Shown here piece after piece: positions 7,602 through 15,358 of a stretch of DNA of 32,130 bases; the stretch's first letter is position 1; every line of letters starts with the position of its first letter. A program made the translations under genes and the position numbers. Source of the DNA: Eubacterium sp. (GTDB lineage: Bacteria > Bacillota > Clostridia > Lachnospirales > Lachnospiraceae); assembly GCA_017420535.1 (NCBI GenBank), contig JAFOIV010000079.1, positions 1 to 32,130 on the forward strand, read 5' to 3'. Under the pieces are notes generated by a model. It did no database searches and was not told the origin of the DNA. It saw only the letters and a program-made list of their open reading frames with translations.

Positions 7602-8915
7602 TTACTGTGTGATACCAGCTACAGCATCATCAAGTAATTTCTGAACGTCTGTATAGCTGCCCTCTACAAGTGTCTGTCCAAGAGTAGCTGCTGGTGCCCA
7701 GTAATTGTCACCAACTCTCTGAAGATCAGCATAATCAGCCTGAGCTGCAAGGGCTGCAAGGGCTGGAGCTGAAGCAATCTCTTCTGAAGCTGCAGCCTTG
7801 ATATTAGAAGGACCTTCACCTGTTGCAATAGCAATCTTTGTCTGGCTCTCTTCACTTGTGATGAATTCTCCAAGAAGCATAGCCCAACCTGGATTCTTTG
7901 AATAAGCATTTACACCAAGGAACTTGTAACCTGCAAATGAACCCATCTGAACCTGATCACCATTCACTGTAAATGTAGGAAGTTTTGTGGCAGCGTAATT
8001 TTCACCATAAGCTTTCATAAAAGCGTTAGTTGCCCAAGTACCATTTACATCAGCTATCATTTCTCCGTTAAGAGCAAATGCCTGAGCATCTTCATTAACG
8101 CAGCTCTTCATAGCCTTATTCTTACAGATCTCTGTAATAGCCTTTGCAACATCAGCACCTGAGTATTTTCCATCTGTTGAATTCCAGTTACAGATATTCT
8201 TTCCGTCATCTCCAAGCTTCATCTCAAGGCCTGCACCTGCAAAGAAACCGTATAAATACCAGGCACCTGATACTTCCATACCAACTGTCTTGTTCTGCTT
8301 TTCAGCAGCTGCAAGAAGTGAATCCCAGCTCTTAACATCTTCTTCTGTTAAATACTGCTTATTATAGAAAAGGAAATATCCATTTGATGCTGTAAGAGGA
8401 TAAGCATAAAGCTTTCCATCCTGTGAAGCAGCTTCAACTGTTGATGCTGCATTTGTTTCAGCTGGATTGTAAGTATATGTAGCCTCAATACTCTGAAGTG
8501 CACCAGCATTAACAAGATCTCTTAACTGGTCATCTGGAAATACAAAAAGATCAGCTGCAGCTTCTACGTCAGAAAGAACATCGTCCTTACAATTAGCTTC
8601 TGACTCAGCACCGATTGTGATATTAAATGTTACATCAGGATACTTCTTCTTAAAATCTTCTACTAATTCAGCCATTACCTTCTGGTAAGCTTCTGTTTCT
8701 GAGCACCAGAGTGTAAGATTAACCGGATCCTTAGTTGCACTGATAAGCTTTGCTACAGCATCATCATTTGAAGCGTCTGCCGCTTCACTTGTTGCAGTAT
8801 TCCCGTTTCCAGCAACTTCCGCATCCTTCTTATCCGCATCCTTGGCACCGCAACCTGCAAGTGCTGTCACTGCCATAGCTGAACTAAGCAGTACACCTAA
8901 AACCTTCTTTTTCAT
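7602..8915 (-). CDS. malE: Maltodextrin-binding lipoprotein, MalE type
   Basis: A 437-residue extracellular solute-binding protein of the sugar ABC type. It opens with a lipoprotein signal: MKKK, a hydrophobic stretch, then the lipobox LAGC with the cysteine at about position 22. A low-complexity Asp/Ala/Asn-rich linker follows to about residue 50, tethering the domain to the membrane. An upstream extension of the frame to 8996 is rejected because AAGGAGG stands in front of this ATG. It heads the malE-malF-malG-GH13 operon, with a promoter at 9007-9035 and an 85-nt leader. The ligand is inferred from neighbours. Confidence 0.93.
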   Translation of the reverse strand: MKKKVLGVLLSSAMAVTALAGCGAKDADKKDAEVAGNGNTATSEAADASNDDAVAKLISATKDPVNLTLWCSETEAYQKVMAELVEDFKKKYPDVTFNITIGAESEANCKDDVLSDVEAAADLFVFPDDQLRDLVNAGALQSIEATYTYNPAETNAASTVEAASQDGKLYAYPLTASNGYFLFYNKQYLTEEDVKSWDSLLAAAEKQNKTVGMEVSGAWYLYGFFAGAGLEMKLGDDGKNICNWNSTDGKYSGADVAKAITEICKNKAMKSCVNEDAQAFALNGEMIADVNGTWATNAFMKAYGENYAATKLPTFTVNGDQVQMGSFAGYKFLGVNAYSKNPGWAMLLGEFITSEESQTKIAIATGEGPSNIKAAASEEIASAPALAALAAQADYADLQRVGDNYWAPAATLGQTLVEGSYTDVQKLLDDAVAGITQ

Positions 8916-8958
8916 TTTGAATTCCTCCTTTTTAACTATGAAAATAGTTTCCATATAA

Positions 8959-8993
8959 CTACAAACTTTATAATAATTATTTATGATTTGTAG
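8959..8993. repeat. Inverted repeat in the malE leader
   Basis: CTACAAA (8959-8965) and TTTGTAG (8987-8993) form a 7-bp inverted repeat with a 21-nt AT-rich spacer, itself partly symmetric. It lies about 7-41 bases past the predicted malE start site. It could be an operator for the divergent LacI-type regulator or an mRNA hairpin. Confidence 0.35.
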
Positions 8994-9006
8994 CACTTAC
9001 ATGTTT

Positions 9007-9035
9007 ATTATCATATCGAAAAGTCCTAATTTCAA
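9007..9035 (-). promoter_or_regulatory. malE operon promoter
   Basis: On the minus strand TTGAAA (9030-9035) and GATAAT (9007-9012) are 17 bases apart, and a TAT run just before the -10 box resembles an extended -10. Transcription should start near 9000. Confidence 0.65.
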
Positions 9036-9133
9036 GGAAAAACAGGTCCGTTATGCCATTTTCATTAGGAAACCGCTACACTTTTTTCTTTCTTTTGTGC
9101 ACTTTTAATAAGTAAATTATGATAATATACTTT

Positions 9134-9139
9134 TATAAT
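9134..9139 (+). promoter_or_regulatory. Possible -10 box of the LacI-type gene
   Basis: A perfect TATAAT lies 75 bases before the regulator ATG, but no good -35 hexamer stands 16-18 bases upstream. The AT-rich stretch around 9110-9130 (GATAAT) offers an alternative. Confidence 0.3.
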
Positions 9140-9213
9140 GAGTAATATCATACAGGAATTTAAAAGCTGGTATTGATTCTTATATATATTTGCAATTCAA
9201 GGAGGTTATAACT

Positions 9214-10215
9214 ATGCCTACTACTATTAAGGATGTAGCAGAGCGTGCAGGGGTTTCTGTTTCAACAGTATCAAAAGTATTAAATGATTGGAAAACAATT
9301 TCCCAGTCAACCAAAGAAAAAGTAAATCAAGCTATAAAAGAGCTTAATTACACTCCTAATTCAAGAGCTGTAAGTTTCGCCAGAGGGGTTACCAAAAATA
9401 TCATTTATCTCACATCTCTCGGCAAAGGAGAAGCTTACACTAATCCACATATGTTTGATATCATGTGTGGTACATTTTCAAATCTGGCTAAACAGGGATT
9501 TTCAATGACTATGATGGATATATCTGACGAGATGCATCCTAAGGAAACAGTTTCAGAGATAATCGCAAGAAAAAGTGCTGACGGGATCATAATCCATGGT
9601 TCAGTTATCAATCAGGATATAGCAAATCTAATAATAGATAACAACTTCCCTCATATTGTTATCGGCCATCCAGAATTTGACAACAGATTATGTTGGATTG
9701 ATACAAATCATATGTTGGCAGGACAATATGCTGCAGAATATCTGGCTAATCATGATGTAATGCCGGTTTCATTTATCGGTGGCAGAAAGACTGATTTCAT
9801 ATCCAAGGAAAGAGAAAAAGGTTTTAAGACAATAATGCTTAAATACAGAAGGCGCGTCACTTCAGAATATGTGATCTACACCTCTTCTACCTGGCAGGAA
9901 GGCTATAATGCCGCAAAGAAACTTCTTACCATGGAAAATCCTCCTAAGGCGATAGTCTGCGAAAATAATACTCTGGCAGTAGGTGCATCAAAAGCCATTC
10001 AGGAACTTAAGTTAAAGGTACCAGATGACTTATTCTTCTTAACCTTTGATGTTTATCCCTATACAACCATAATAGACCCTACTCCAACCATTATAGATAT
10101 CAACGTTTATGACATGGGCCTTCAAGCAGCGGATATGATCGTAAGAAAGATTGAGAACCCATCACTTATGATCCAAAGTTATACCACTCTTCCTGAAGTG
10201 ATTGAGAATAAATAA
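9214..10215 (+). CDS. LacI/GalR family transcription regulator, likely of the maltodextrin operon
   Basis: A 333-residue regulator. The N-terminal helix-turn-helix and hinge helix are typical (TIKDVAERAGVSVSTVSKVLN at 4-24). The rest is a periplasmic-binding-protein-like effector domain with the usual family segments (DGIIIHGS, FIGG, DLFFLTFDVYPYTTI). AAGGAGG stands 7 bases before this ATG, so the in-frame upstream extension to 9190 is rejected. It is transcribed away from malE across a 298-base gap, the usual arrangement for a local regulator responding to maltose or maltodextrin. The effector and operator are not proven; no perfect CG-centred LacI-type palindrome is evident in the gap. Confidence 0.9.
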   Translation: MPTTIKDVAERAGVSVSTVSKVLNDWKTISQSTKEKVNQAIKELNYTPNSRAVSFARGVTKNIIYLTSLGKGEAYTNPHMFDIMCGTFSNLAKQGFSMTMMDISDEMHPKETVSEIIARKSADGIIIHGSVINQDIANLIIDNNFPHIVIGHPEFDNRLCWIDTNHMLAGQYAAEYLANHDVMPVSFIGGRKTDFISKEREKGFKTIMLKYRRRVTSEYVIYTSSTWQEGYNAAKKLLTMENPPKAIVCENNTLAVGASKAIQELKLKVPDDLFFLTFDVYPYTTIIDPTPTIIDINVYDMGLQAADMIVRKIENPSLMIQSYTTLPEVIENK

Positions 10216-10258
10216 GCAGCAAAAAAACAGTGATCAATTAAATAATCCCAGCTATACA

Positions 10259-10296
10259 TAAAAAGAAATGCCCTGATACCAAGTATCAGGGCATTT
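10259..10296 (-). terminator. Terminator between xerD and the LacI-type gene
   Basis: A perfect 14-bp stem (AAATGCCCTGATAC/GTATCAGGGCATTT) has a 3-nt loop. On the minus strand TTTCTTTTT follows, ending xerD. On the plus strand the T-run is poor but the stem may still stop the regulator transcript. Confidence 0.88.
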
Positions 10297-10316
10297 CCCA
10301 CTCATAACTCTCTATA

Positions 10317-11201
10317 CTATACTCTAGCTCTTGGATGAGCCTTCTCATATACCTCTTTTAAATGTCTCTCTTTAGATCTAAGATAGATCTGAGTTGTTGA
10401 AATATCAGAATGTCCAAGCATTTCCTGAACAGCTCTAAGATCAGCACCATTATTAACCATATGGGATGCAAATGAATGTCTGATGATATGAGGAGTAATA
10501 TCTTTATCTACTCCAGCTTTCTTTGCATAGGACTTAAGTAATTTCCAGAATCCCTGACGAGACATTGAACCACCCTTCATATTAGTGAAAAGATAGTCTG
10601 AATCCTTACAGATTCTTGGATGTACTTCTTCTAAATATCTGCTGAGGGATTTCTTTGCCGCAGCATCCATTGGTATTATCCTTGATTTACCATTATCTAC
10701 ACATTCAATAAACCCGAGATTTATATTGCAATTCTCCGTCTTAAGATTGATAAGTTCTGTTACTCTAAGGCCTGTAGCATATAATAACTCAAGCATCGCC
10801 TTATCTCTGATAGCTTTTGGTGAATCTCCTGATGGCTGACTTAAAAGCAGATCAACCTCTTCAATGGTAAGAGTCTCAGGAACTGTCTTAACTACTTTTG
10901 GTGCTTTAATAGTCTCAGTAGGATTACTCTTGATTTTTCCGTTACTAAGAAGATATATAAAAAATGATCTTATACTTGCTACATTTCTTGAAACTGTTGC
11001 TGAACTCATTCCTGCGCTTTCAAGAAATAAAATATAAGAATTAAGTGATGTTGAATTGATCATATTTACATCTTTAATATCTCTTGAAGCAAAATAATCT
11101 CTCATCTTATAAAGATCTCTCCTATAAGACTGGATAGTATTTTCACTTGAATGTTTATTAACTTTTAGATATGAGATATATTCTTCAATTAGATTTTCCA
11201 T
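10317..11201 (-). CDS. xerD: Site-specific tyrosine recombinase XerD
   Basis: A 294-residue tyrosine recombinase of the length expected for XerD, which with XerC resolves chromosome dimers at dif during division. All catalytic residues are visible: R146 (ATGLRVTEL), K172, H238 and R241 (HIIRH), H264 (LGHSDISTTQ) and the nucleophile Y273. The C-terminal YEKAHPRA is characteristic of XerD rather than XerC or integrases. A longer frame would start at a TTG at 11216, but the ATG at 11199-11201 has GTGGGG 6 bases before it and is preferred. It has its own promoter at 11241-11269 and a strong terminator. It is not flanked by phage genes, so a housekeeping role is likely. Confidence 0.93.
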   Translation of the reverse strand: MENLIEEYISYLKVNKHSSENTIQSYRRDLYKMRDYFASRDIKDVNMINSTSLNSYILFLESAGMSSATVSRNVASIRSFFIYLLSNGKIKSNPTETIKAPKVVKTVPETLTIEEVDLLLSQPSGDSPKAIRDKAMLELLYATGLRVTELINLKTENCNINLGFIECVDNGKSRIIPMDAAAKKSLSRYLEEVHPRICKDSDYLFTNMKGGSMSRQGFWKLLKSYAKKAGVDKDITPHIIRHSFASHMVNNGADLRAVQEMLGHSDISTTQIYLRSKERHLKEVYEKAHPRARV

Positions 11202-11240
11202 TATATTCCCCACCAAGTTATTTATTGTTAAGATAGATTT

Positions 11241-11269
11241 AGTATAAATATAAATTTACATAAAATCAA
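11241..11269 (-). promoter_or_regulatory. xerD promoter
   Basis: On the minus strand TTGATT (11264-11269) and TATACT (11241-11246) are 17 bases apart. A perfect TTGACA lies 18 bases further upstream but has only a poor -10 partner. Confidence 0.55.
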
Positions 11270-11330
11270 CAAAAATTTTTCTGTCAACCGGCGCAAAAGC
11301 CCTTGTAAATAGCCATTTACGGGAATGTTT

Positions 11331-11371
11331 TCCACAAAATTGTGTGGGTTACATAACCCCCTCCACAAAAT
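11331..11371. repeat. TCCACAAAAT direct repeat flanking a palindrome
   Basis: TCCACAAAAT occurs at 11331-11340 and again at 11362-11371, 31 bases apart. Between them is a perfect 14-base palindrome GGGTTACATAACCC (11346-11359). The first copy reads TTTTCCACA, one mismatch from a DnaA box. The block lies in the 212-base gap between the Nudix gene and xerD, which also holds a bulged hairpin at 11300-11323. Confidence 0.5.
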
Positions 11372-11413
11372 ATTGTTACTTTCACTTATTAATTATTGAT
11401 TAAAAAAATTTTA

Positions 11414-11959
11414 TTAAAATATTACATTTTTATTTAAAGCGTAATAAAAAATCGCGATTATGGTCTTACTATCGCATATCTCTCCTTCATTAATCAACCT
11501 GAGAGCCTTGTCTAAGGGCAGAGTCACCACTTCCATAAATTCATCCGGATCTCTTCTTATGGTGCCTTCTTTAAGATCATAACCTATGTAAACCATGGTC
11601 CTTTCACTAAAAAGTCCTACAGAACCTATAATATTATTAACCTTAAAAATCTTTTGGGGGATATATCCAGTCTCTTCTTCTGCCTCACGAAGAGCTGCCT
11701 CTGCTTCATCTTCTCCTTCATCAAGAGAACCTGCAGCAATCTCTAGATCGCAGCGATCTAAAGTGATCCTGTATTGCTTAATAAGCACTAAATCCCCATC
11801 CTTATTGATAAGCAGAATCCCGGCACCATTTTTATTCTCCACATAGTCATAAAACACATGACATTTATCCGGTCTTTCATACTCATCTTCATAGACTTTA
11901 ACTCTATTAGCTTTATATTTAAGTATTCTATTGATACGTTTGAAATTTAAATCAGACAT
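11414..11959 (-). CDS. Nudix hydrolase, ADP-ribose pyrophosphatase type
   Basis: A 181-residue Nudix enzyme. The full Nudix box is present from G77 to Y99 (GSLDEGE, then seven residues, then REAEEETGY), giving the helix that binds the metal and the pyrophosphate. The upstream beta strands and GILLINKDGDLVLIKQYR are typical of the ADP-ribose/nucleoside-diphosphate-sugar branch, which removes toxic ADP-ribose. AAGGGGG precedes the ATG. It follows rny after a terminator and has no obvious promoter of its own, so it may depend on read-through. Substrate is a family-level guess. Confidence 0.87.
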   Translation of the reverse strand: MSDLNFKRINRILKYKANRVKVYEDEYERPDKCHVFYDYVENKNGAGILLINKDGDLVLIKQYRITLDRCDLEIAAGSLDEGEDEAEAALREAEEETGYIPQKIFKVNNIIGSVGLFSERTMVYIGYDLKEGTIRRDPDEFMEVVTLPLDKALRLINEGEICDSKTIIAIFYYALNKNVIF

Positions 11960-11973
11960 AAATCCCCCTTATT

Positions 11974-12010
11974 TAAAAAAGTGGAACATGAATTTCTTCA
12001 AGTTCCACTT
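11974..12010 (-). terminator. rny terminator
   Basis: On the minus strand AAGTGGAAC pairs with GTTCCACTT, with a smaller TGAA/TTCA stem inside, and TTTTTAAAT follows. It starts 8 bases past the rny stop codon. Confidence 0.85.
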
Positions 12011-12017
12011 AATTTCA

Positions 12018-13568
12018 TTATTTAGCGTAATCAGTAACTCTGGATTCTCTGATAAGACTAACTTTGATCTGACCTGGATATTCAAGTTCATCCTCAATCT
12101 TCTTAGAAATATCTCTAGCAAGAATGATCATCTCATTATCGTTAACCTGTTCAGGAACAACCATTACTCTGATTTCTCTACCAGCCTGAATAGCAAAGGA
12201 TTTATCAACACCCTTAAATTCATTAGCGATAGCTTCAAGTTTTGTAAGTCTTGTTGTATAAGTCTCAAGAGTTTCACGTCTTGCGCCAGGTCTTGCAGCT
12301 GAAATAGTATCTGCAGCCTGTACAATACAAGCAATAAGTGTTTCTGGTTCGCAATCACCATGATGTGATGCAACCGCATTAACAACTGTAGCATTCTCTT
12401 TGTATTTTCTACAAATATCAACACCAATAGTAACATGTGAACCCTCAAGTTCATGGTCAACAGACTTTCCAATGTCATGAAGAAGACCTGCTCTCTTAGC
12501 AAGTTTTACATCTGCACCGATTTCTCCAGCAATGATTCCACTCAGCTGAGCTACTTCTACAGAATGTTTTAATGCGTTCTGACCGTAACTTGTTCTGAAT
12601 TTCATTCTACCAAGAAGTTTGATGATCTCAGGATGTAATCCATGTACACCAACTTCAAGTGCTGCAGCTTCACCTTCTTCACGCATCTTGTTTTCAACTT
12701 CTTTTTGAGCCTTCTCAACCATCTCTTCAATTCTAGCTGGATGAATACGGCCATCAACGATAAGCTTTTCAAGAGCAACACGAGCAACTTCTCGTCTTAC
12801 TGGATCAAAACTTGATAAAACAACTGCTTCAGGAGTGTCATCAATGATAAGATCAACCCCGGTAAGATTTTCAAGAGTACGGATATTTCTTCCCTCACGT
12901 CCAATGATTCTTCCCTTCATCTCATCACTTGGAAGCTGTACCAGTGAAATAGTTGATTCAGAAACCACATCTGCTGAACATTTCTGTATAGCAGATACAA
13001 CTATCTCCTTGGCTTTCTTGTCGGCTTCTTCTTTCGCCTTTGATTCCATTTCCTTAATCATGACTGCTGTGTCGTGCTTTACTTCGTCTTCAACAGTCTT
13101 AAGCAAATATTCCTTTGCCTGTTCAGAGGTGAGTCCAGAGATTCTTTCTAATTCCTGCTGTCTCTTCTGGGAAAGTTCCTCAAGTTCAGCCTGTCTTCTT
13201 GAAAGATTTGCTTCACGCGAAGCAAGTGACTGCTCTTTCTTTTCAATAGCATCAGTCTTCTTGTCAAGATTTTCTTCCCTTGAAAGTACTCTCTTCTCCA
13301 TACGCTGAACTTCAGTTCTACGATCTTTTACTTCTCGCTCAGATTCATTCTTGATCTTAAGAGCTTCCTCTTTAGCATTTAGAAGTACTTCACGCTGCTT
13401 TTCTTCAGCGGCCCTAACAGCTTCATCTATAATACTCTTAGCTTTATCCTCTGCCCTACCAATCTTAGCTTCTGCAATATTTTTACGATATGCTATCGCA
13501 GCAAACCAAGTAACCACAACGAGGACAACAGCTACTATTGCACAGATGATTATAGTACCAGTTCCCAC
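12018..13568 (-). CDS. rny: Ribonuclease Y
   Basis: A 516-residue membrane-anchored endoribonuclease that starts mRNA decay in Gram-positive bacteria. An N-terminal membrane helix (about 5-25) leads into a long charged coiled coil (about 30-200). A KH RNA-binding domain ([15 protein letters not shown], near 220) and an HD domain with [10 protein letters not shown], holding the metal-binding His-Asp pair, follow. The start is GTG, with AAGGAGG 7 bases before it. A promoter at 13620-13648 overlaps the recX stop, giving rny its own transcription besides read-through from recA-recX. The recA-recX-rny order is common in Clostridia. Confidence 0.97.
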   Translation of the reverse strand: MGTGTIIICAIVAVVLVVVTWFAAIAYRKNIAEAKIGRAEDKAKSIIDEAVRAAEEKQREVLLNAKEEALKIKNESEREVKDRRTEVQRMEKRVLSREENLDKKTDAIEKKEQSLASREANLSRRQAELEELSQKRQQELERISGLTSEQAKEYLLKTVEDEVKHDTAVMIKEMESKAKEEADKKAKEIVVSAIQKCSADVVSESTISLVQLPSDEMKGRIIGREGRNIRTLENLTGVDLIIDDTPEAVVLSSFDPVRREVARVALEKLIVDGRIHPARIEEMVEKAQKEVENKMREEGEAAALEVGVHGLHPEIIKLLGRMKFRTSYGQNALKHSVEVAQLSGIIAGEIGADVKLAKRAGLLHDIGKSVDHELEGSHVTIGVDICRKYKENATVVNAVASHHGDCEPETLIACIVQAADTISAARPGARRETLETYTTRLTKLEAIANEFKGVDKSFAIQAGREIRVMVVPEQVNDNEMIILARDISKKIEDELEYPGQIKVSLIRESRVTDYAK

Positions 13569-13619
13569 AGGAGCACCTCCTTATTAAGTTATCGTTGCAC
13601 GCTTTAGTACAACAAATTA

Positions 13620-13648
13620 ATCTTATACATTTTTCGGAATTATGTCAA
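13620..13648 (-). promoter_or_regulatory. rny promoter
   Basis: On the minus strand a consensus TTGACA (13643-13648) and TAAGAT (13620-13625) are 17 bases apart. The -35 box lies at the very end of recX. Confidence 0.65.
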
Positions 13649-14077
13649 GTAAAGAGTGGCACTACTATAATTGAATCCGTGTCTAATCAGGAAAGAAATT
13701 GCACGTTTTTTTACCTTTTCATCAGCAAAATCGGCGTTTTTAAAATTATGTTCAAGTAATGATCTAATTATTTTTTCTTCATCTAAATTCTCATATTCAT
13801 AGACTTCATCGAAGATTTCATCAAGATCATCTATATGAATATCTTTCATGTATAATTCTCTTGTAATAAGACTTCTGGATTTGCTGCCGGAATATCTTCT
13901 GATATAACTTTCAGCATATCTTCTGTCAGAAAGATAGGAAAGTTCATACAATTTATCGATAGCGGCCTGAATCTCTTCCTCGTTATAACCCTTCTTTTTT
14001 AGTTTTAAACGAATATCGAGAGCAGATTGCTCTGCTCTCGATAAGAGATCCACCGCTTTAGAAAAAGCGCTTTGCAT
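13640..14077 (-). CDS. recX: RecX family regulator of RecA
   Basis: A 145-residue all-helical protein, short for RecX (commonly 150-270). It shows the family's tandem three-helix repeats: AEQSALDIRLKLKKKGY near 15-31 and YLSDRRYAESYIRRY near 48-62. RecX binds the RecA filament and limits its activity. It starts 5 bases after the recA stop codon without a strong ribosome binding site of its own, so it is probably translated by coupling with recA and shares its LexA control. Position and motifs agree; the call is firm. Confidence 0.92.
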   Translation of the reverse strand: MQSAFSKAVDLLSRAEQSALDIRLKLKKKGYNEEEIQAAIDKLYELSYLSDRRYAESYIRRYSGSKSRSLITRELYMKDIHIDDLDEIFDEVYEYENLDEEKIIRSLLEHNFKNADFADEKVKKRAISFLIRHGFNYSSATLYLT

Positions 14078-14082
14078 TTAAA

Positions 14083-15114
14083 TTATTCTTCGTCCCCCTT
14101 ATCAGAACCTTCAGGATCTTCATCTACACCATATTCGATTCTAACCTTCTTTTCAATCTCTTCCATAACATCTGGATGTGATGCAAGATAGATCTTAGCA
14201 TTATCACGGCCCTGACCAATCTTTTCACCAAGGTAAGAATACCATGCACCAGATTTAACTATAACGCCCTTGTCTGATGCAAGATCAAGGATATCACCTT
14301 CTTTAGATATACCTTTACCAAACATGATATCAAATTCAGCTTCCTTAAAAGGAGGAGCTACCTTATTCTTTACAACTTTAACTCTTGTTCTATTACCAAC
14401 GATCTCACCGCCAGCCTTAAGAGCTTCAATACGTCTTACATCAAGACGAACTGATGAATAGAATTTAAGAGCGCGACCACCTGTTGTTGTCTCAGGATTA
14501 CCAAACATTATACCAACCTTCTCACGAAGCTGATTGATAAAGATAACAACACAGTTAGTTCTTCCGATAACAGCTGTAAGCTTTCTTAAAGCCTGTGACA
14601 TAAGTCTTGCATGAAGACCTACGTGACTGTCACCCATCTCACCATCAATTTCAGCCTTAGGAACAAGAGCTGCAACTGAGTCTATAACAATAACATCAAT
14701 GGCGCCTGATCTAACCATAGTCTCTGTGATCTCAAGGGCCTGTTCTCCATTATCAGGCTGTGAGATATAAAGATCATCAATATCAACGCCAATATTTTTA
14801 GCATATACAGGATCAAGAGCATGTTCAGCATCGATGAATCCAGCGATTCCGCCCTGCTTCTGAACCTCGGCTACAATATGTAATGCAAGGGTTGTCTTAC
14901 CACTTGATTCTGGTCCATAAATCTCAATGATACGTCCACGAGGCATACCACCAACTCCAAGGGCGATATCAAGACTGAGGGATCCGGTAGGAACAACCTC
15001 TATATTCATATTAGTAGTATCTTCACCTAATTTCATGATAGAACCTTTGCCGTACTGCTTCTCAATCTGAGCAACTGCGGCATCAAGAGCTCTCTTCTTA
15101 TCTTCTGTAGCCAT
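14083..15114 (-). CDS. recA: Recombinase RecA
   Basis: A 343-residue strand-exchange ATPase of homologous recombination and coprotease of the SOS response. Walker A GPESSGKT is at 67-74, followed by the Walker B strand ([11 protein letters not shown]) and the L2 loop with [20 protein letters not shown]. The C-terminus is acidic, as is usual. The start is the ATG at 15112-15114, with GGAGG 7 bases before it. A longer in-frame start at 15150 has no ribosome binding site and would place the LexA box inside the coding region. recX follows in the same transcript. Confidence 0.98.
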   Translation of the reverse strand: MATEDKKRALDAAVAQIEKQYGKGSIMKLGEDTTNMNIEVVPTGSLSLDIALGVGGMPRGRIIEIYGPESSGKTTLALHIVAEVQKQGGIAGFIDAEHALDPVYAKNIGVDIDDLYISQPDNGEQALEITETMVRSGAIDVIVIDSVAALVPKAEIDGEMGDSHVGLHARLMSQALRKLTAVIGRTNCVVIFINQLREKVGIMFGNPETTTGGRALKFYSSVRLDVRRIEALKAGGEIVGNRTRVKVVKNKVAPPFKEAEFDIMFGKGISKEGDILDLASDKGVIVKSGAWYSYLGEKIGQGRDNAKIYLASHPDVMEEIEKKVRIEYGVDEDPEGSDKGDEE

Positions 15115-15128
15115 CAACTTTCCTCCAT

Positions 15129-15142
15129 CAAACATTTGTTCG
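15129..15142. promoter_or_regulatory. LexA (DinR) box of recA
   Basis: CGAACAAATGTTTG on the minus strand matches the Gram-positive SOS box CGAAC-N4-GTTYG at every fixed position. It sits just downstream of the recA -10 box, within about 9-22 bases of the predicted start, where LexA would block transcription. Confidence 0.85.
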
Positions 15143-15157
15143 GTATTCATGTAACTT

Positions 15158-15186
15158 ATATTATCTTATCCAGAAATAAATGTCAA
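15158..15186 (-). promoter_or_regulatory. recA promoter
   Basis: On the minus strand a perfect TTGACA (15181-15186) and TAATAT (15158-15163) are 17 bases apart, the strongest promoter match of the window together with 29196-29224. Confidence 0.82.
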
Positions 15187-15274
15187 CCTCAAATGTAAAT
15201 GAAATGATCTGCATTTCAATCATAACATAAGCATTATTTTATTTCCACAAGTCTCTTGATATGATATATTTTAG

Positions 15275-15303
15275 TTACGTTTTTTAAATCATATTTGTAT
15301 TAT
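15275..15303 (+). promoter_or_regulatory. Possible tmcAL promoter
   Basis: TTACGT and TATTAT are 17 bases apart. A small hairpin (GTGTG/CACAC, about 15314-15333) follows in the leader before the AAAGGAG ribosome binding site. The -35 match is weak. Confidence 0.4.
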
Positions 15304-15358
15304 ATAAAAAGATGTGTGTCATAAATTACACACCAAAAGAGCAGTTAAAGGAGTTTTT

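Noticed and set aside
9067-9082. cre-like (CcpA) site GGAAACCGCTACAC upstream of malE
   Set aside because: It has about three mismatches to the cre consensus and no dyad symmetry, so catabolite control cannot be claimed from it.
12835-13308. 157-codon plus-strand frame inside rny
   Set aside because: It is antisense to the coiled-coil region; the Ser-rich translation mirrors Glu/Ala/Lys codons of rny.
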